Source: Rhizobium sp. J15 (GTDB lineage: Bacteria; Pseudomonadota; Alphaproteobacteria; Rhizobiales; Rhizobiaceae). From it: 64,000 bases of DNA. Where the stretch lies: the NCBI RefSeq assembly GCF_002531825.1, contig NZ_NWSX01000033.1:1-64000 (forward strand), read 5' to 3'. Made by a program: the position numbers and the translations under genes. A model generated the notes under the pieces. It was given only the letters and a program-made list of their open reading frames with translations. It had not been told where the DNA came from and did no database searches. This document shows positions 33,710-42,003 of the stretch, one piece after another (the stretch's first letter is position 1; every line of letters begins with the position of its first letter).

Positions 33710-33781
33710 TCAGCCCTGCAAACGCATTTGCAGGGCGTTGACGGGACCACGCTGGCGATGATGCCGGAAATAATATTGCAT
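33710..33781 (-). CDS. Putative leader peptide upstream of the ABC-F gene
   Basis: A 23-codon ORF, MQYYFRHHRQRGPVNALQMR and LQG, with an exceptionally strong AAAGGAGG eight bases ahead of its ATG. Its 3' half is contained in a perfect hairpin (33713-33736). It precedes the ABC-F start by 168 bases in the same direction. ABC-F resistance genes in other bacteria are often switched by ribosome stalling on such leaders. It may instead be a real small protein. The other 300 bases of this gap hold the promoter and leader only. Confidence 0.55.
   Translation of the reverse strand: MQYYFRHHRQRGPVNALQMRLQG
33713..33736. promoter_or_regulatory. Hairpin at the end of the leader ORF (possible attenuator)
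   Basis: GCCCTGCAAA-CGCA-TTTGCAGGGC, ten pairs with a four-base loop. It overlaps the last codons of the leader ORF. No U-run follows, so it would act on translation or as a pause site rather than a simple terminator. Confidence 0.6.
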
Positions 33782-33816
33782 AGCGTGATCCTCCTTTCTC
33801 GAAAGGTTGCAGAAAG

Positions 33817-33845
33817 CAAATAGCATTGCTCGTAAAAAGAGGCAA
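33817..33845 (-). promoter_or_regulatory. Possible promoter of the leader/ABC-F unit
   Basis: Reading leftward: TTGCCT (33845-33840), 17 bases, TATTTG (33822-33817), about 36 bases before the leader ORF start. Confidence 0.4.
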
Positions 33846-33923
33846 GGGAGCTGGAAACGGCCGATTTCTAGCCATGAATCGTTCCTAGAGGATTTTCCGG
33901 GCCAACCGGGAGGACCAGACAGG

Positions 33924-34421
33924 ATGCTCATCGCTCATTTGCCGGCAGGCTACCTTCTGGGAAGCGCTGCGCGACAACGATCCGCCGCACCCGGCATCAT
34001 GGCCGCGGCCCTGATCGGCAGCGTGCTGCCGGATTTCGATATGGTCTATTTCTTCGTGACCGGCGGAAGGGTTCATCATCACGACTTCATCTCCCATTGG
34101 CCGCTGTTCTGGCTGGCACTCGCCGCTGTGGTTCTGCCCGCGATCGGCCGGCTGGCGCCGGGACGGTTCCTGATGGCTGCCGTCTTTTTCGCAGCCATCA
34201 TGCTCCATATGGTCATGGATACCGTCGCCGCACCGATGCTCTGGCTGGCGCCGTTCGACCGGTCTAAATTCGAGCTGACCACGGTGCCGGCGACCTACAG
34301 CAATTGGGTTGTAAGCTTCATGTTGCACTGGACCTTCGGTGTAGAGCTCCTGATCTGCGCTGCGGCGCTGGCGGTCGCCGTCTGCCGCTCCCGCAGCCTT
34401 CGTAGCCGGCAGCAGGCATAA
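33924..34421 (+). CDS. YdjM/DUF457-type membrane protein
   Basis: A 165-residue membrane protein starting MLIAHLPAGYLLGSAARQR, with about four hydrophobic helices and the family histidine-rich segment GRVHHHDFISHWPLFW and HMVMDTVAAP. This resembles the LexA-regulated/metal-dependent-hydrolase-like YdjM (DUF457) family; function unknown. GGGAGGA is ahead of the ATG. It diverges from the leader/ABC-F unit and converges with the next ABC-F gene seven bases away. Confidence 0.78.
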   Translation: MLIAHLPAGYLLGSAARQRSAAPGIMAAALIGSVLPDFDMVYFFVTGGRVHHHDFISHWPLFWLALAAVVLPAIGRLAPGRFLMAAVFFAAIMLHMVMDTVAAPMLWLAPFDRSKFELTTVPATYSNWVVSFMLHWTFGVELLICAAALAVAVCRSRSLRSRQQA

Positions 34422-34428
34422 TTCTGAT

Positions 34429-36024
34429 CTATACGCCCGCGCCGACGGCGGTCAGTTCCAGCCGCCGCCTTATCCCGATGTTTTCGAGAAACGTTTCGTC
34501 GTGGCTGACGACGATGAGCGCGCCATCATAGGCGCGCAGTCCCGCTTCGACCGCCGATATCGAGTCGATATCGAGATGGTTGGTCGGCTCGTCGAGGATT
34601 AGCAGCGGTGGCGGCGCCGAGCCCAGAACGCAGGCAAGGCCGGCGCGCAACAATTGCCCGCCGCTCAGCGTCGAAACGGTCTGCAGCGCCGCATCGGCCC
34701 GGAACATGAAGCGGGCAAGCGCGGCGCGGCAGCTATTCTCGTCGGCTTGCTGATTGATCCGGCGGAAATTATCGCGGATCGAGTCCGATGGATGGAGAAG
34801 GCTCACCGTCTGATCGAGCATTGCAAAAGCGGTCATGACGCCGACCGTGCCGGTCCAAGGCTTCAACGCGCCAGTGATAAGCGACAGCAGCGTCGTCTTG
34901 CCGGAGCCGTTCGGCCCGGTGACGGCGATGCGTTCCGGTCCTGTCATCTCGAAGCAGAGATCGCGGATGACGGGATCGCCCGGCCGATAGCCAACTGTGA
35001 CACCATCGATCCTCAGCACGATCTTGGTGGCGGGCAGTCCCGTCGCGGGCAAAGTGACCGACAGCGGCTGAAGAATCTCAATCTTTTCGCGCGCTGCCTT
35101 TGCGTCTTCGGCCGCCTGGGTCCGCCGGCGCTCGGCAAGGCGGGCATTGTCGCCGCCCGTCGTTTCGCTGCGTTCTTTCATGCCGCCGAGCAGGATACGC
35201 GGGATGCCGCCCTTGGCAGCCATCTTCCGGCCGGCGCTGTCCCTCTGCGCCTGCCGCTCCACTGTCGCCTGGGCTTTTCTGGCAACCTCGGCAACCCGCT
35301 TCTCGGCATCGGCGAGATCGTGTCGGGCGGCGGCAAGCTCGAGAGCCTTACGCTCGCGATAGTGGCTCCAGTTGCCGCCGTAGCGCGTGGCGCCGAGCGA
35401 GGTCAGTTCCACGATCGCATCTATGCTTTCGAGCAGCTCCCGGTCGTGGCTGACGACGATCGCGCCGGCCCGCCAGCCCGACAATAGCGCGATCACGGCT
35501 TCGCGGCCGTCGCGGTCGAGATTGTTGGTCGGCTCGTCGAGCAGCAGGAAATCTGGTTCGCCGAAGACCAGTGCGGCCAGCCCCGCACGCGTGCGCTGCC
35601 CGCCGGAAAGCACGGCAAGCGGCGTCTGCGGTTCTGCCTCGAGCCCGGTGCGATTGAGCGCCGCGGCGATGCGCGTCTCCAGCATCCAGTCGGCGGATGC
35701 GAGCTCCTCGGCACTCGCTTCGCCGGCCTCCGCACGGCGGAGAACGGCAAGCGCCTCGGCCACGCCGAAGAGATCGGCGATGGTTTCGCCAGCCGTGATC
35801 TGCACGCTCTGGCGCAGCACGCCGAGACTGCCGCTGACGGAGATCGTTCCCGATTGCGGCCGGATATCACCGGAGACGAGCTTCAGCAGCGTCGTCTTGC
35901 CGACGCCGTTGCGGCCGACAAGACCGGTGCGTTCCGCGCCGAAACTCAGGTCGAGATCGGAAAAAAGCGGCCGTCCGTCAGGCGCGGCCCAGGAGATGTG
36001 AGAAAGGGTGATGGATGCAGGCAT
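34429..36024 (-). CDS. ABC-F family ATPase
   Basis: A 531-residue double-ABC protein. Walker A NGVGKTTLL and NGSGKTTLL, signatures LSGGQRTRAGLA and LSGGQLLRAGLA, Walker B LLLDEPTNNLD and LILDEPTNHLD. A basic, charged linker (about 230-300) follows the first domain, the place where ABC-F proteins contact the ribosome. It differs in length and linker from the ABC-F gene at 32022, so the two are not recent duplicates. The start MPASITLSHISWAAPDG at 36024 agrees with the family N-terminus; the upstream extension to 36090 lacks similarity. Confidence 0.85.
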   Translation of the reverse strand: MPASITLSHISWAAPDGRPLFSDLDLSFGAERTGLVGRNGVGKTTLLKLVSGDIRPQSGTISVSGSLGVLRQSVQITAGETIADLFGVAEALAVLRRAEAGEASAEELASADWMLETRIAAALNRTGLEAEPQTPLAVLSGGQRTRAGLAALVFGEPDFLLLDEPTNNLDRDGREAVIALLSGWRAGAIVVSHDRELLESIDAIVELTSLGATRYGGNWSHYRERKALELAAARHDLADAEKRVAEVARKAQATVERQAQRDSAGRKMAAKGGIPRILLGGMKERSETTGGDNARLAERRRTQAAEDAKAAREKIEILQPLSVTLPATGLPATKIVLRIDGVTVGYRPGDPVIRDLCFEMTGPERIAVTGPNGSGKTTLLSLITGALKPWTGTVGVMTAFAMLDQTVSLLHPSDSIRDNFRRINQQADENSCRAALARFMFRADAALQTVSTLSGGQLLRAGLACVLGSAPPPLLILDEPTNHLDIDSISAVEAGLRAYDGALIVVSHDETFLENIGIRRRLELTAVGAGV

Positions 36025-36219
36025 GAATCTGGATTTCCCCGTTGGCAAGGCAAATTGGCGTTGCGATCGGGTTGAAATCCATTGCGGCACACATCCTGTA
36101 GAAATGGTCGATGGCGAGGAATTTAGGGAGTGAAGCTCTTTGCTTCAAGGTAAAATAGCCGGCCGCAGATGGCAGACGGTAATCCCGCCATCCTTTTCCG
36201 TTGCCGGCGGTGCGCCGCC

Positions 36220-37782
36220 TTACCGCTTCAGGCTCCCCAGAATGCCGCGCACCAGCGCCCGGCCGACCTGGGTGGCCACGGTGCGGGCGACGCTCTTCAT
36301 CGCGGCTTCCATCACCGTTTCGCGCTGATAGCCGGAGGCCCGGCCGCGGGATTGTCCGCGGCCCTGCTGGCTGTCAGCATCGCCGCCGAAGCCCGGTATC
36401 GTCCAGCCTGAATTCGTGCTGCCCGGCTGCTGTTGCGCTTCTTCCTGCGCACGCTTGGCGGCATCTGCTTCCGCCGCCTTCTTCGCCCGTGCCGCCAGCA
36501 TCTCGAAGGCGGATTCGCGGTCGACGTCTTCGTCATAGACTCCAAGAACAGGGCTCCTGTCCATCACCTGCTGGCGTTCGTCATCCGTCAGCGGACCGAC
36601 GCGGCCGGACGGCGGGCGGATCAGCGTGCGCTCGACGATCGAGGGCGCGCCCTTGGCTTCCAGCGTCGAGACCAGCGCCTCGCCGGTGCCGAGATTGGTG
36701 ATGACGGTGGCGCAGTCGAAGGCCGGGTTCGGGCGGAAGGTGTCGGCGGCCGTCTTCACCGCCTTCTGCTCGCGCGGCGAATAGGCGCGCAGCGCATGCT
36801 GGGCGCGGTTGCCGAGCTGGGCGAGCACCGTTTCCGGCACGTCGAGCGGGTTCTGCGTCACGAAATAGACGCCGACACCCTTGGAGCGGATCAGCCGCAC
36901 CACCTGCTCGACGCGTTCGACCAGCACCTTCGGCGCGTCGTTGAAGAGCAGATGCGCCTCATCGAAGAAGAAGACGAGCTTCGGTTTATCAGGATCACCC
37001 ACCTCAGGCAGTTCCTCGAAGAGCTCCGACAGCAGCCAGAGCAGGAAGGTGGCGTAAAGGCGCGGGTTCATCATCAGCTTGTCGGCGGCAAGCACCGAGA
37101 TCTGGCCGTAGCCGTTATTGCTGGTGCGCATGATGTCGGTGATCTTCAGCGCCGGCTCGCCGAAGAAATGTTCCGCGCCCTGCTGTTCGAGAACGAGCAG
37201 CGCCCGCTGGATCGAGCCGACCGAAGCCTTGGAGATCAGGCCGTACTGGTTGGAAAGCTCGCTGGCGTTCTCGCCCATATAGTTGAGGAGCGAAGTGAAA
37301 TCCTTGAGGTCGAGCAGCGGCAGCCCGGCCTGATCGGCGATCTTGAAGGCGATGTTGATCACGCCTTCCTGCGGCTCGGAAGCATCCATCAGCCGGGCGA
37401 GCAGCAGCGGCCCCATCTCGGCGACCGTGGTACGCACCCGGTGGCCCTTCTGGCCGAACAGATCCCAGAAAATGACCGGAAACTGATCGAATTCATAGTC
37501 GGAAAAGCCGATCAGCTCGGCCCGCTTGGTCAGGAAATCCTTGGCCTCGCCCTTGGCGGCGATGCCGGAAAGATCGCCCTTGATGTCTGCCGCAAAGACC
37601 GGAACGCCGGCGCGCGAGAAGCCTTCGGCCAGCACCTGCAGCGTCACCGTCTTGCCGGTGCCGGTGGCGCCGGTGACCAGACCGTGACGGTTGCCGAACT
37701 TCAGGTCGAGATATTCCGGCTTGTTGATGCTGTCATCGGGATTGCGGCTTGCGCCGATGAAAATCTTACCTTCCTCGAGCAT
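36220..37782 (-). CDS. HerA-like ATPase (DUF853/YjgR)
   Basis: A 520-residue P-loop ATPase of the HerA/FtsK superfamily. Walker A HGLVTGATGTGKTVTLQ lies near residue 40, Walker B LVFFFDEAHLLF near 270, and an arginine-finger segment VYFVTQNPLDVPETVLAQLG follows. DUF853 proteins are predicted DNA-translocating or remodelling enzymes without a proven role. The C-terminus is Gln- and Ala-rich, then conserved again (MEAAMKSVARTVATQ). GGGAG precedes ATG 37782 (MLEEGKIFIGA). Convergent with the ABC-F gene's upstream region; it stands alone. Confidence 0.85.
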   Translation of the reverse strand: MLEEGKIFIGASRNPDDSINKPEYLDLKFGNRHGLVTGATGTGKTVTLQVLAEGFSRAGVPVFAADIKGDLSGIAAKGEAKDFLTKRAELIGFSDYEFDQFPVIFWDLFGQKGHRVRTTVAEMGPLLLARLMDASEPQEGVINIAFKIADQAGLPLLDLKDFTSLLNYMGENASELSNQYGLISKASVGSIQRALLVLEQQGAEHFFGEPALKITDIMRTSNNGYGQISVLAADKLMMNPRLYATFLLWLLSELFEELPEVGDPDKPKLVFFFDEAHLLFNDAPKVLVERVEQVVRLIRSKGVGVYFVTQNPLDVPETVLAQLGNRAQHALRAYSPREQKAVKTAADTFRPNPAFDCATVITNLGTGEALVSTLEAKGAPSIVERTLIRPPSGRVGPLTDDERQQVMDRSPVLGVYDEDVDRESAFEMLAARAKKAAEADAAKRAQEEAQQQPGSTNSGWTIPGFGGDADSQQGRGQSRGRASGYQRETVMEAAMKSVARTVATQVGRALVRGILGSLKR

Positions 37783-37973
37783 TCGGAGTATCTCCCTTCG
37801 GCGTGGCGCCGTTTGTGTCGGAGGCATGGGTTCTCCCGCCGCCTTCATCGAACCATCGTTTCCCTGTTATAAGCAGGGAGGAGGATGCGAACAACTGGTT
37901 GCATTGAAAGCGAAACCGGACAAAGTGCCGGCGGGAGAGGGTCGCTTGAGTTGCGGCCGAATTTCGATTAACG

Positions 37974-37989
37974 TTGACGTTAACGTCAA
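37974..37989. promoter_or_regulatory. Perfect 16-base palindrome before the DUF gene
   Basis: TTGACGTTAACGTCAA, immediately upstream of the Shine-Dalgarno of the next gene, and preceded by a direct copy of TTAACGTTGACG. It is likely to be a repressor site or an RNA structure that covers the ribosome site. Confidence 0.6.
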
Positions 37990-38005
37990 AAATAGGAGGC
38001 TGACG

Positions 38006-38398
38006 ATGAATGAAGTTGTGACCCAGATCGCCGATCGCGTGGGTATTGCGCCGGATCTGGCGGAAAAGGCGCTCGGTATGATGCTTGGCTTCCTGCAGCG
38101 CGAGGCCGCCGATGGTCCGGTCGCCCGGATGATCGAAGCGATCCCCGGCGGCGCCGACCTCGTCGCCCAGTTCAACGGTGCCGGCGCTGGCGGCGGTGGC
38201 CTGCTCGGCGGGCTGATGAGCTCGCTCGGCGGTGGCGGCATCATGGGCCTCGGCCAGCAGCTGATGGGCGAGGGCCTTGGCATGGGCGAAATCACCACGC
38301 TCGCCAAGGAAACCATCGCAGTCGCCAAGCAATATGCCGGCGAAGAAGTCGTCGACGAGGTCGTCGCTTCCGTCCCCGGCCTCAGCCAGTTCGTCTGA
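38006..38398 (+). CDS. Glycine-rich DUF2267/DUF2780-like protein
   Basis: A 130-residue protein. The N-terminal 45 residues are helical (MNEVVTQIADRVGIAPDLAEKALGMMLGFLQ), the middle is glycine-rich (GAGAGGGGLLGGLMSSLGGGG), and the end is another helical unit (MGEITTLAKETIAVAKQYAGE). Similar proteins are annotated as DUF2267/DUF2780-like; no function is known. AGGAGG lies seven bases ahead of the ATG. A strong terminator follows. Confidence 0.72.
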   Translation: MNEVVTQIADRVGIAPDLAEKALGMMLGFLQREAADGPVARMIEAIPGGADLVAQFNGAGAGGGGLLGGLMSSLGGGGIMGLGQQLMGEGLGMGEITTLAKETIAVAKQYAGEEVVDEVVASVPGLSQFV

Positions 38399-38417
38399 GG
38401 GACGCATAAAACAGAAG

Positions 38418-38448
38418 AGCCTCGCGGTATTCGCTGCGGGGCTTTTTT
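38418..38448 (+). terminator. Rho-independent terminator
   Basis: AGCCTCGCGG-TATTCG-CTGCGGGGCT, a ten-pair stem with two G-U pairs, followed by TTTTTT. Confidence 0.85.
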
Positions 38449-38554
38449 ATGCGCGTTAGCGGCTGATAGGCGGAACGTGCGCGCAAGCGGACCTCTCGCC
38501 GCTGCCTCTTGCAAACCGTGCTTATTGAATAAGCTGTCCGGAAAGGAAAGCCGC

Positions 38555-39010
38555 ATGACCGTCTGGCGCCCATCGCAGCAGATCAGAGTGAAGGTGATCG
38601 GCCTTGCTTGGCGAGGGGACCGGCTGCTTGCCGCGGAAGTGGAAGATGACAGCGGGCGCATCAAGGGCGTCCGGCCGCTCGGCGGCTCGATCGAATTCGG
38701 CGAAACGCGTGAAGAGGCGCTGCATCGCGAAATCAGGGAGGAGCTGGAGACGGAAATCCGCATCGTCGGCCCATGGCACCTTCTCGAAAACATCTTCGAG
38801 CATCACGGCGCGATCGGTCACGAGTTCATTTTCGCCGCCGAGATAGAGCTGGTCGATTCAGCGCTCTATCAGCGCGACGAAATCCACTATTCCGAGCACG
38901 ACGAGACGGCGGCGACGGCGCGCTGGTTCGGCCGCGACATGCTGCGGAACGCCGGCATGGAGCTCTATCCGACGGGTCTCGAAAAGATGCTGTCTCGTTG
39001 GGAATGCTGA
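38555..39010 (+). CDS. Nudix hydrolase
   Basis: A 151-residue Nudix protein. The Nudix box is GGSIEFGETREEALHREIREE (GX5EX7REUXEE), near residues 45-66. The end has DETAATARWFGRD. Nudix enzymes hydrolyse nucleoside diphosphates linked to another group; the substrate is not predicted here. GAAAGG precedes the ATG. Single gene after a terminator. Confidence 0.85.
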   Translation: MTVWRPSQQIRVKVIGLAWRGDRLLAAEVEDDSGRIKGVRPLGGSIEFGETREEALHREIREELETEIRIVGPWHLLENIFEHHGAIGHEFIFAAEIELVDSALYQRDEIHYSEHDETAATARWFGRDMLRNAGMELYPTGLEKMLSRWEC

Positions 39011-39141
39011 GACGCAAGAAGGGCTCTCGCGAGGCTCAAATTCTGGTCGCCAAACTTTGATCGTCAGCCCCGTTCAAGCGGAACAAGGACGATCGAATTT
39101 CTGTTATTATCGGCATCGCTCAAACCAGAAGGAACAGCATC

Positions 39142-39465
39142 ATGCGCAGGTTTATTGCAGCAACTTCGATCGCTTTCCTCAGCCTCGCCGCCCCGGTTCT
39201 TGCCCAGTCGAACATGGGCATGGACGCCAGCGGCCGGTTCGACGGCACGCCGCCGCTCGGCACCGCGCCGGGAGCCGAGACGCAAAGCGGACTGACGATC
39301 CCGCTCGACTCGATCGAAACGGGCAGCATCGACGATGGCGCCCCCAGCGGTCCCGTGGATTGGGCGCGATGCCCGCCACGCAAACCGCGCGGCGCGCTCG
39401 CCACGGAAGGCGGCAACAGCGGTGCCTCCATCAATCCTGCCTGCCGCGACAACAGCGGAAACTAA
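39142..39465 (+). CDS. Secreted hypothetical protein
   Basis: A 107-residue protein with a signal peptide (MRRFIAATSIAFLSLAAPVLAQ, cleaved near residue 22). The mature part is polar and proline-rich, with two cysteines (ARCPP and NPACRDN) that could form a disulfide. I do not recognise a family. It is rhizobial in codon use. A hairpin shared with the converging zwf gene follows. Confidence 0.65.
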   Translation: MRRFIAATSIAFLSLAAPVLAQSNMGMDASGRFDGTPPLGTAPGAETQSGLTIPLDSIETGSIDDGAPSGPVDWARCPPRKPRGALATEGGNSGASINPACRDNSGN

Positions 39466-39474
39466 GCGGGAGCA

Positions 39475-39505
39475 GGGAAGAACGGCGCTATTTGCCGTTC
39501 TTCCC
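39475..39505. terminator. Bidirectional terminator hairpin overlapping the zwf 3' end
   Basis: GGGAAGAACGGC-GCTATTT-GCCGTTCTTCCC, twelve perfect pairs with a seven-base loop. The right part also encodes the last zwf codons (GKNGK). No long U-run on either side. Confidence 0.65.
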
Positions 39506-41005
39506 GTCCGGGTGCATCAGGACACCGAGTTCATGCCATTGCCGCCCGTCGCGTTCGATGAGGCGGTCGGCGCATGCAGGTCCCATGCTTCCCGGCGCGT
39601 AGGAGTCCGGTACGCTCTCATCCCCGGCCCAAAGATCAAGGAAGGGCTGCACCGCCGCCCAGCCTGCCTCGATGCCGTCGGCGCGCTGGAACAGCGTCTG
39701 ATCGCCGATGAAGAGATCGTAGAGCAGCGATTCATAACCGGTCGTCTTGCTGATATCGAACTTGTCGGCATAGCGGAAATCGAGTGAGACGGGCGTGGTA
39801 TCGACCGAAAGCCCCGGCGACTTGATCGAGATTTCCATGCTCATGCCCTCGTCCGGCTGCACCTGAATCACCAGCCGGTTCGGCGGCAGGCGGCGGTTGA
39901 CCTCCGTCTCGCGGAACTGCGCGAAGGGCACCGGCTGGAAGGTGATGACGATTTCGGTATCGCGCGCCGTCAGCGCCTTGCCGGTTCTCAAGTAGAAGGG
40001 CACGCCGGCCCAGCGCCAGGTATCGGCATAGAGCTTCAGCGCCACGAAGGTTTCGGTCCTGCTATCGGGCGAAACGTCCTTGGTATCGCGATAGGCCGGA
40101 AGCTCGGCGCCGTTGAGCGGTCCTGCGGCATAGGCGCCGCGCACCCCATGCGTCTTCGCCTCTTCGGGCGTATAGATGCGCAGCGCCTTCAGCACCTTGC
40201 TCTTCTCGTTGCGGATCGCTTCGGCATCGAAGCTGTTCGGCGGCTCCATGGCGATCATCGCCAGCAACTGGAAGAGATGGTTCGGCACCATGTCGCGCAG
40301 CGCGCCGGTCGCATCGTAGAACTTGCCGCGGCTGCCGACATCGACGATTTCGGCGGCGGTGATCTGCACGTGGTCGATATAGCGGCTGTTCCACAAAGAC
40401 TCGATGATCATATTGGCGAAACGCGCCGTCATCAGGTTCTGCACCGTCTCCTTGCCGAGGAAATGGTCGAGCCGGTAGACTTGGCTTTCGTCGATCTGGG
40501 CAAGAATCTGGGCATTGAGCGCCCGCGCCGAGGCGAGATCGGTGCCGAACGGCTTCTCGATGGCGACGCGGCGGAAGGTGCCCTCCTTTTCATCGGTCAG
40601 CCCATGGGCGGCGAGCTTTTCGACGATCGTGCCGAAGAAGGATGGCGGCACCGCGAGATAGAAGGCGGCATTGGCATCCGGTCCCAGCCGCCTGCCGATC
40701 GCGAGGAAAATATCCTCCTTGGTGAAATCCCCCGCCATATAGGAAATGCGCCGGCGCAGGCTCTCCCAGGCTTCGTCCTTCACCGTCTGCTCCTCGCCGT
40801 GCAGATGGTGCAGGAACTCGTCGAGCCGCTTGCGCAGGAATTCGTCGTCGCCGGGTTCGATGCCGACGCCGAGAATATGGAGATCCTCGCCGACGAGACG
40901 GCTGCGGGTGAGATTGATGATCGCCGGCACCAGCAGGCGGCGCGTCAGGTCTCCCGTGGCGCCGAAGATGACGAGGGTGACCGGTGGAGTAGGGGCAGCG
41001 TCCAT
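39488..41005 (-). CDS. zwf: Glucose-6-phosphate dehydrogenase
   Basis: A 505-residue enzyme. The N-terminal Rossmann motif is IFGATGDLTRRLL (residues 13-25), the substrate-binding motif is YRLDHFLGKE (near 205), and the middle shows VAIEKPFGTDL. It converts glucose-6-phosphate to 6-phosphogluconolactone, feeding the Entner-Doudoroff pathway, the main hexose route in rhizobia. The start MDAAPTPPVT has GGGAGA ahead. The usual operon partners pgl and edd are not adjacent, so this may be a second zwf paralogue. Confidence 0.93.
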   Translation of the reverse strand: MDAAPTPPVTLVIFGATGDLTRRLLVPAIINLTRSRLVGEDLHILGVGIEPGDDEFLRKRLDEFLHHLHGEEQTVKDEAWESLRRRISYMAGDFTKEDIFLAIGRRLGPDANAAFYLAVPPSFFGTIVEKLAAHGLTDEKEGTFRRVAIEKPFGTDLASARALNAQILAQIDESQVYRLDHFLGKETVQNLMTARFANMIIESLWNSRYIDHVQITAAEIVDVGSRGKFYDATGALRDMVPNHLFQLLAMIAMEPPNSFDAEAIRNEKSKVLKALRIYTPEEAKTHGVRGAYAAGPLNGAELPAYRDTKDVSPDSRTETFVALKLYADTWRWAGVPFYLRTGKALTARDTEIVITFQPVPFAQFRETEVNRRLPPNRLVIQVQPDEGMSMEISIKSPGLSVDTTPVSLDFRYADKFDISKTTGYESLLYDLFIGDQTLFQRADGIEAGWAAVQPFLDLWAGDESVPDSYAPGSMGPACADRLIERDGRQWHELGVLMHPDGKNGK

Positions 41006-41120
41006 ATGTGTCGTCTCCCTGAGATTTTCCGGCCGACTATAATGCGCGCCGGTTTTGCCGCAACATATGGGGCGAGGGATAACAGGCATTTGACAGCACG
41101 TGGAACGTCTTGGGTACCGC

Positions 41121-41891
41121 TTACCCCTTCACCGCCACCATGAAGATCCGGGGGAAGCGCAGCAGCACCCGCCCGTCCGACATCTTCGGATAAGCCTTTT
41201 CCACCCGTGCGAGATAATCCGTCAGAAATGCCTCGCGATGCGCTTCACCGGCATGGGCGAGATAGGGCATCAGCCCGGTGCCCTTCACCCATTCGACGAT
41301 ATCAGCCGCGTCCGCCATCGGATGGTTGTAGATCGTGTGCCAGATATCGACGCGCGAGGCCTTGGCGATCAGCCTGGAGTAGTAGGTCGAGGGTGCCGGC
41401 AGGCCCTTGCGGCGCACGCTCTTTTCCTCGAAGGCGGCTTTCCAGGGGCCGGCATGCGCGGTCTCCTCCATCAGCAGATGGGTGGGTTCGCCGAGATTAT
41501 CCGGCATTTGCACCGCCAGCGCTCCGCCTGGGGAAAGCCCGTCCATCAGCCGGTCGAATATATCGAGATGATCCGGCAGCCATTGGAACACCGCATTGGC
41601 AAAGAGCAGGTCGACCGGTTCCCGAGGCTGCCAGCTGGCGAGATCGGCCTCGACGAAAGCGGTGCCAGGAAGCCGTTTTCGGGCTGCCTCCAGCATGTTC
41701 AAATCGCTGTCGAGGCCCGAGACGCCCTCGGCGCCGTAGCGGTCGATGATGAGCTCGGTCGAATTGCCCGGCCCGCAGCCGAGATCGACGGCGCGGCGGA
41801 TGCTCTGCAGCGGCACCTGCGCCAGAAGATCGCGTGCCGGCCGCGTGCGCTCGTCCTCGAATTTCACATATTGGTGGGCGGACCATGCCAT
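41121..41891 (-). CDS. tam: Trans-aconitate 2-methyltransferase
   Basis: A 256-residue SAM-dependent methyltransferase. The start MAWSAHQYVKFEDERTRPARDLL resembles the N-terminus of Tam; AVDLGCGPGNSTELI is the SAM motif and FANAVFQWLPDHL the following core. It methylates trans-aconitate, a toxic by-product of aconitase. ATG 41891 has AGGAG eight bases ahead; a GTG at 41900 would add three residues. It follows zwf as a separate unit. Confidence 0.88.
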   Translation of the reverse strand: MAWSAHQYVKFEDERTRPARDLLAQVPLQSIRRAVDLGCGPGNSTELIIDRYGAEGVSGLDSDLNMLEAARKRLPGTAFVEADLASWQPREPVDLLFANAVFQWLPDHLDIFDRLMDGLSPGGALAVQMPDNLGEPTHLLMEETAHAGPWKAAFEEKSVRRKGLPAPSTYYSRLIAKASRVDIWHTIYNHPMADAADIVEWVKGTGLMPYLAHAGEAHREAFLTDYLARVEKAYPKMSDGRVLLRFPRIFMVAVKG

Positions 41892-42003
41892 GGCATTCAC
41901 TCCTGCTGTCGAACCACATCTTTCATGTGGCGGATTCGGATCTTGGCGGTCTTGCCGCCGTCAGCGCCTGACGATCCCCCGGGCGAGGAAGGCACTCGCC
42001 GGT

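Noticed and set aside
33750..33775. GATGATGCCGGAAA near the leader ORF looks like the intergenic repeat
   Set aside because: Only about 14 bases match and the rest of the element is absent; I treat it as chance within the leader sequence.
36433..37872. Long forward ORF opposite the HerA-like ATPase
   Set aside because: The reverse frame has clear Walker motifs; the forward frame reads as Arg/Gln-rich nonsense.
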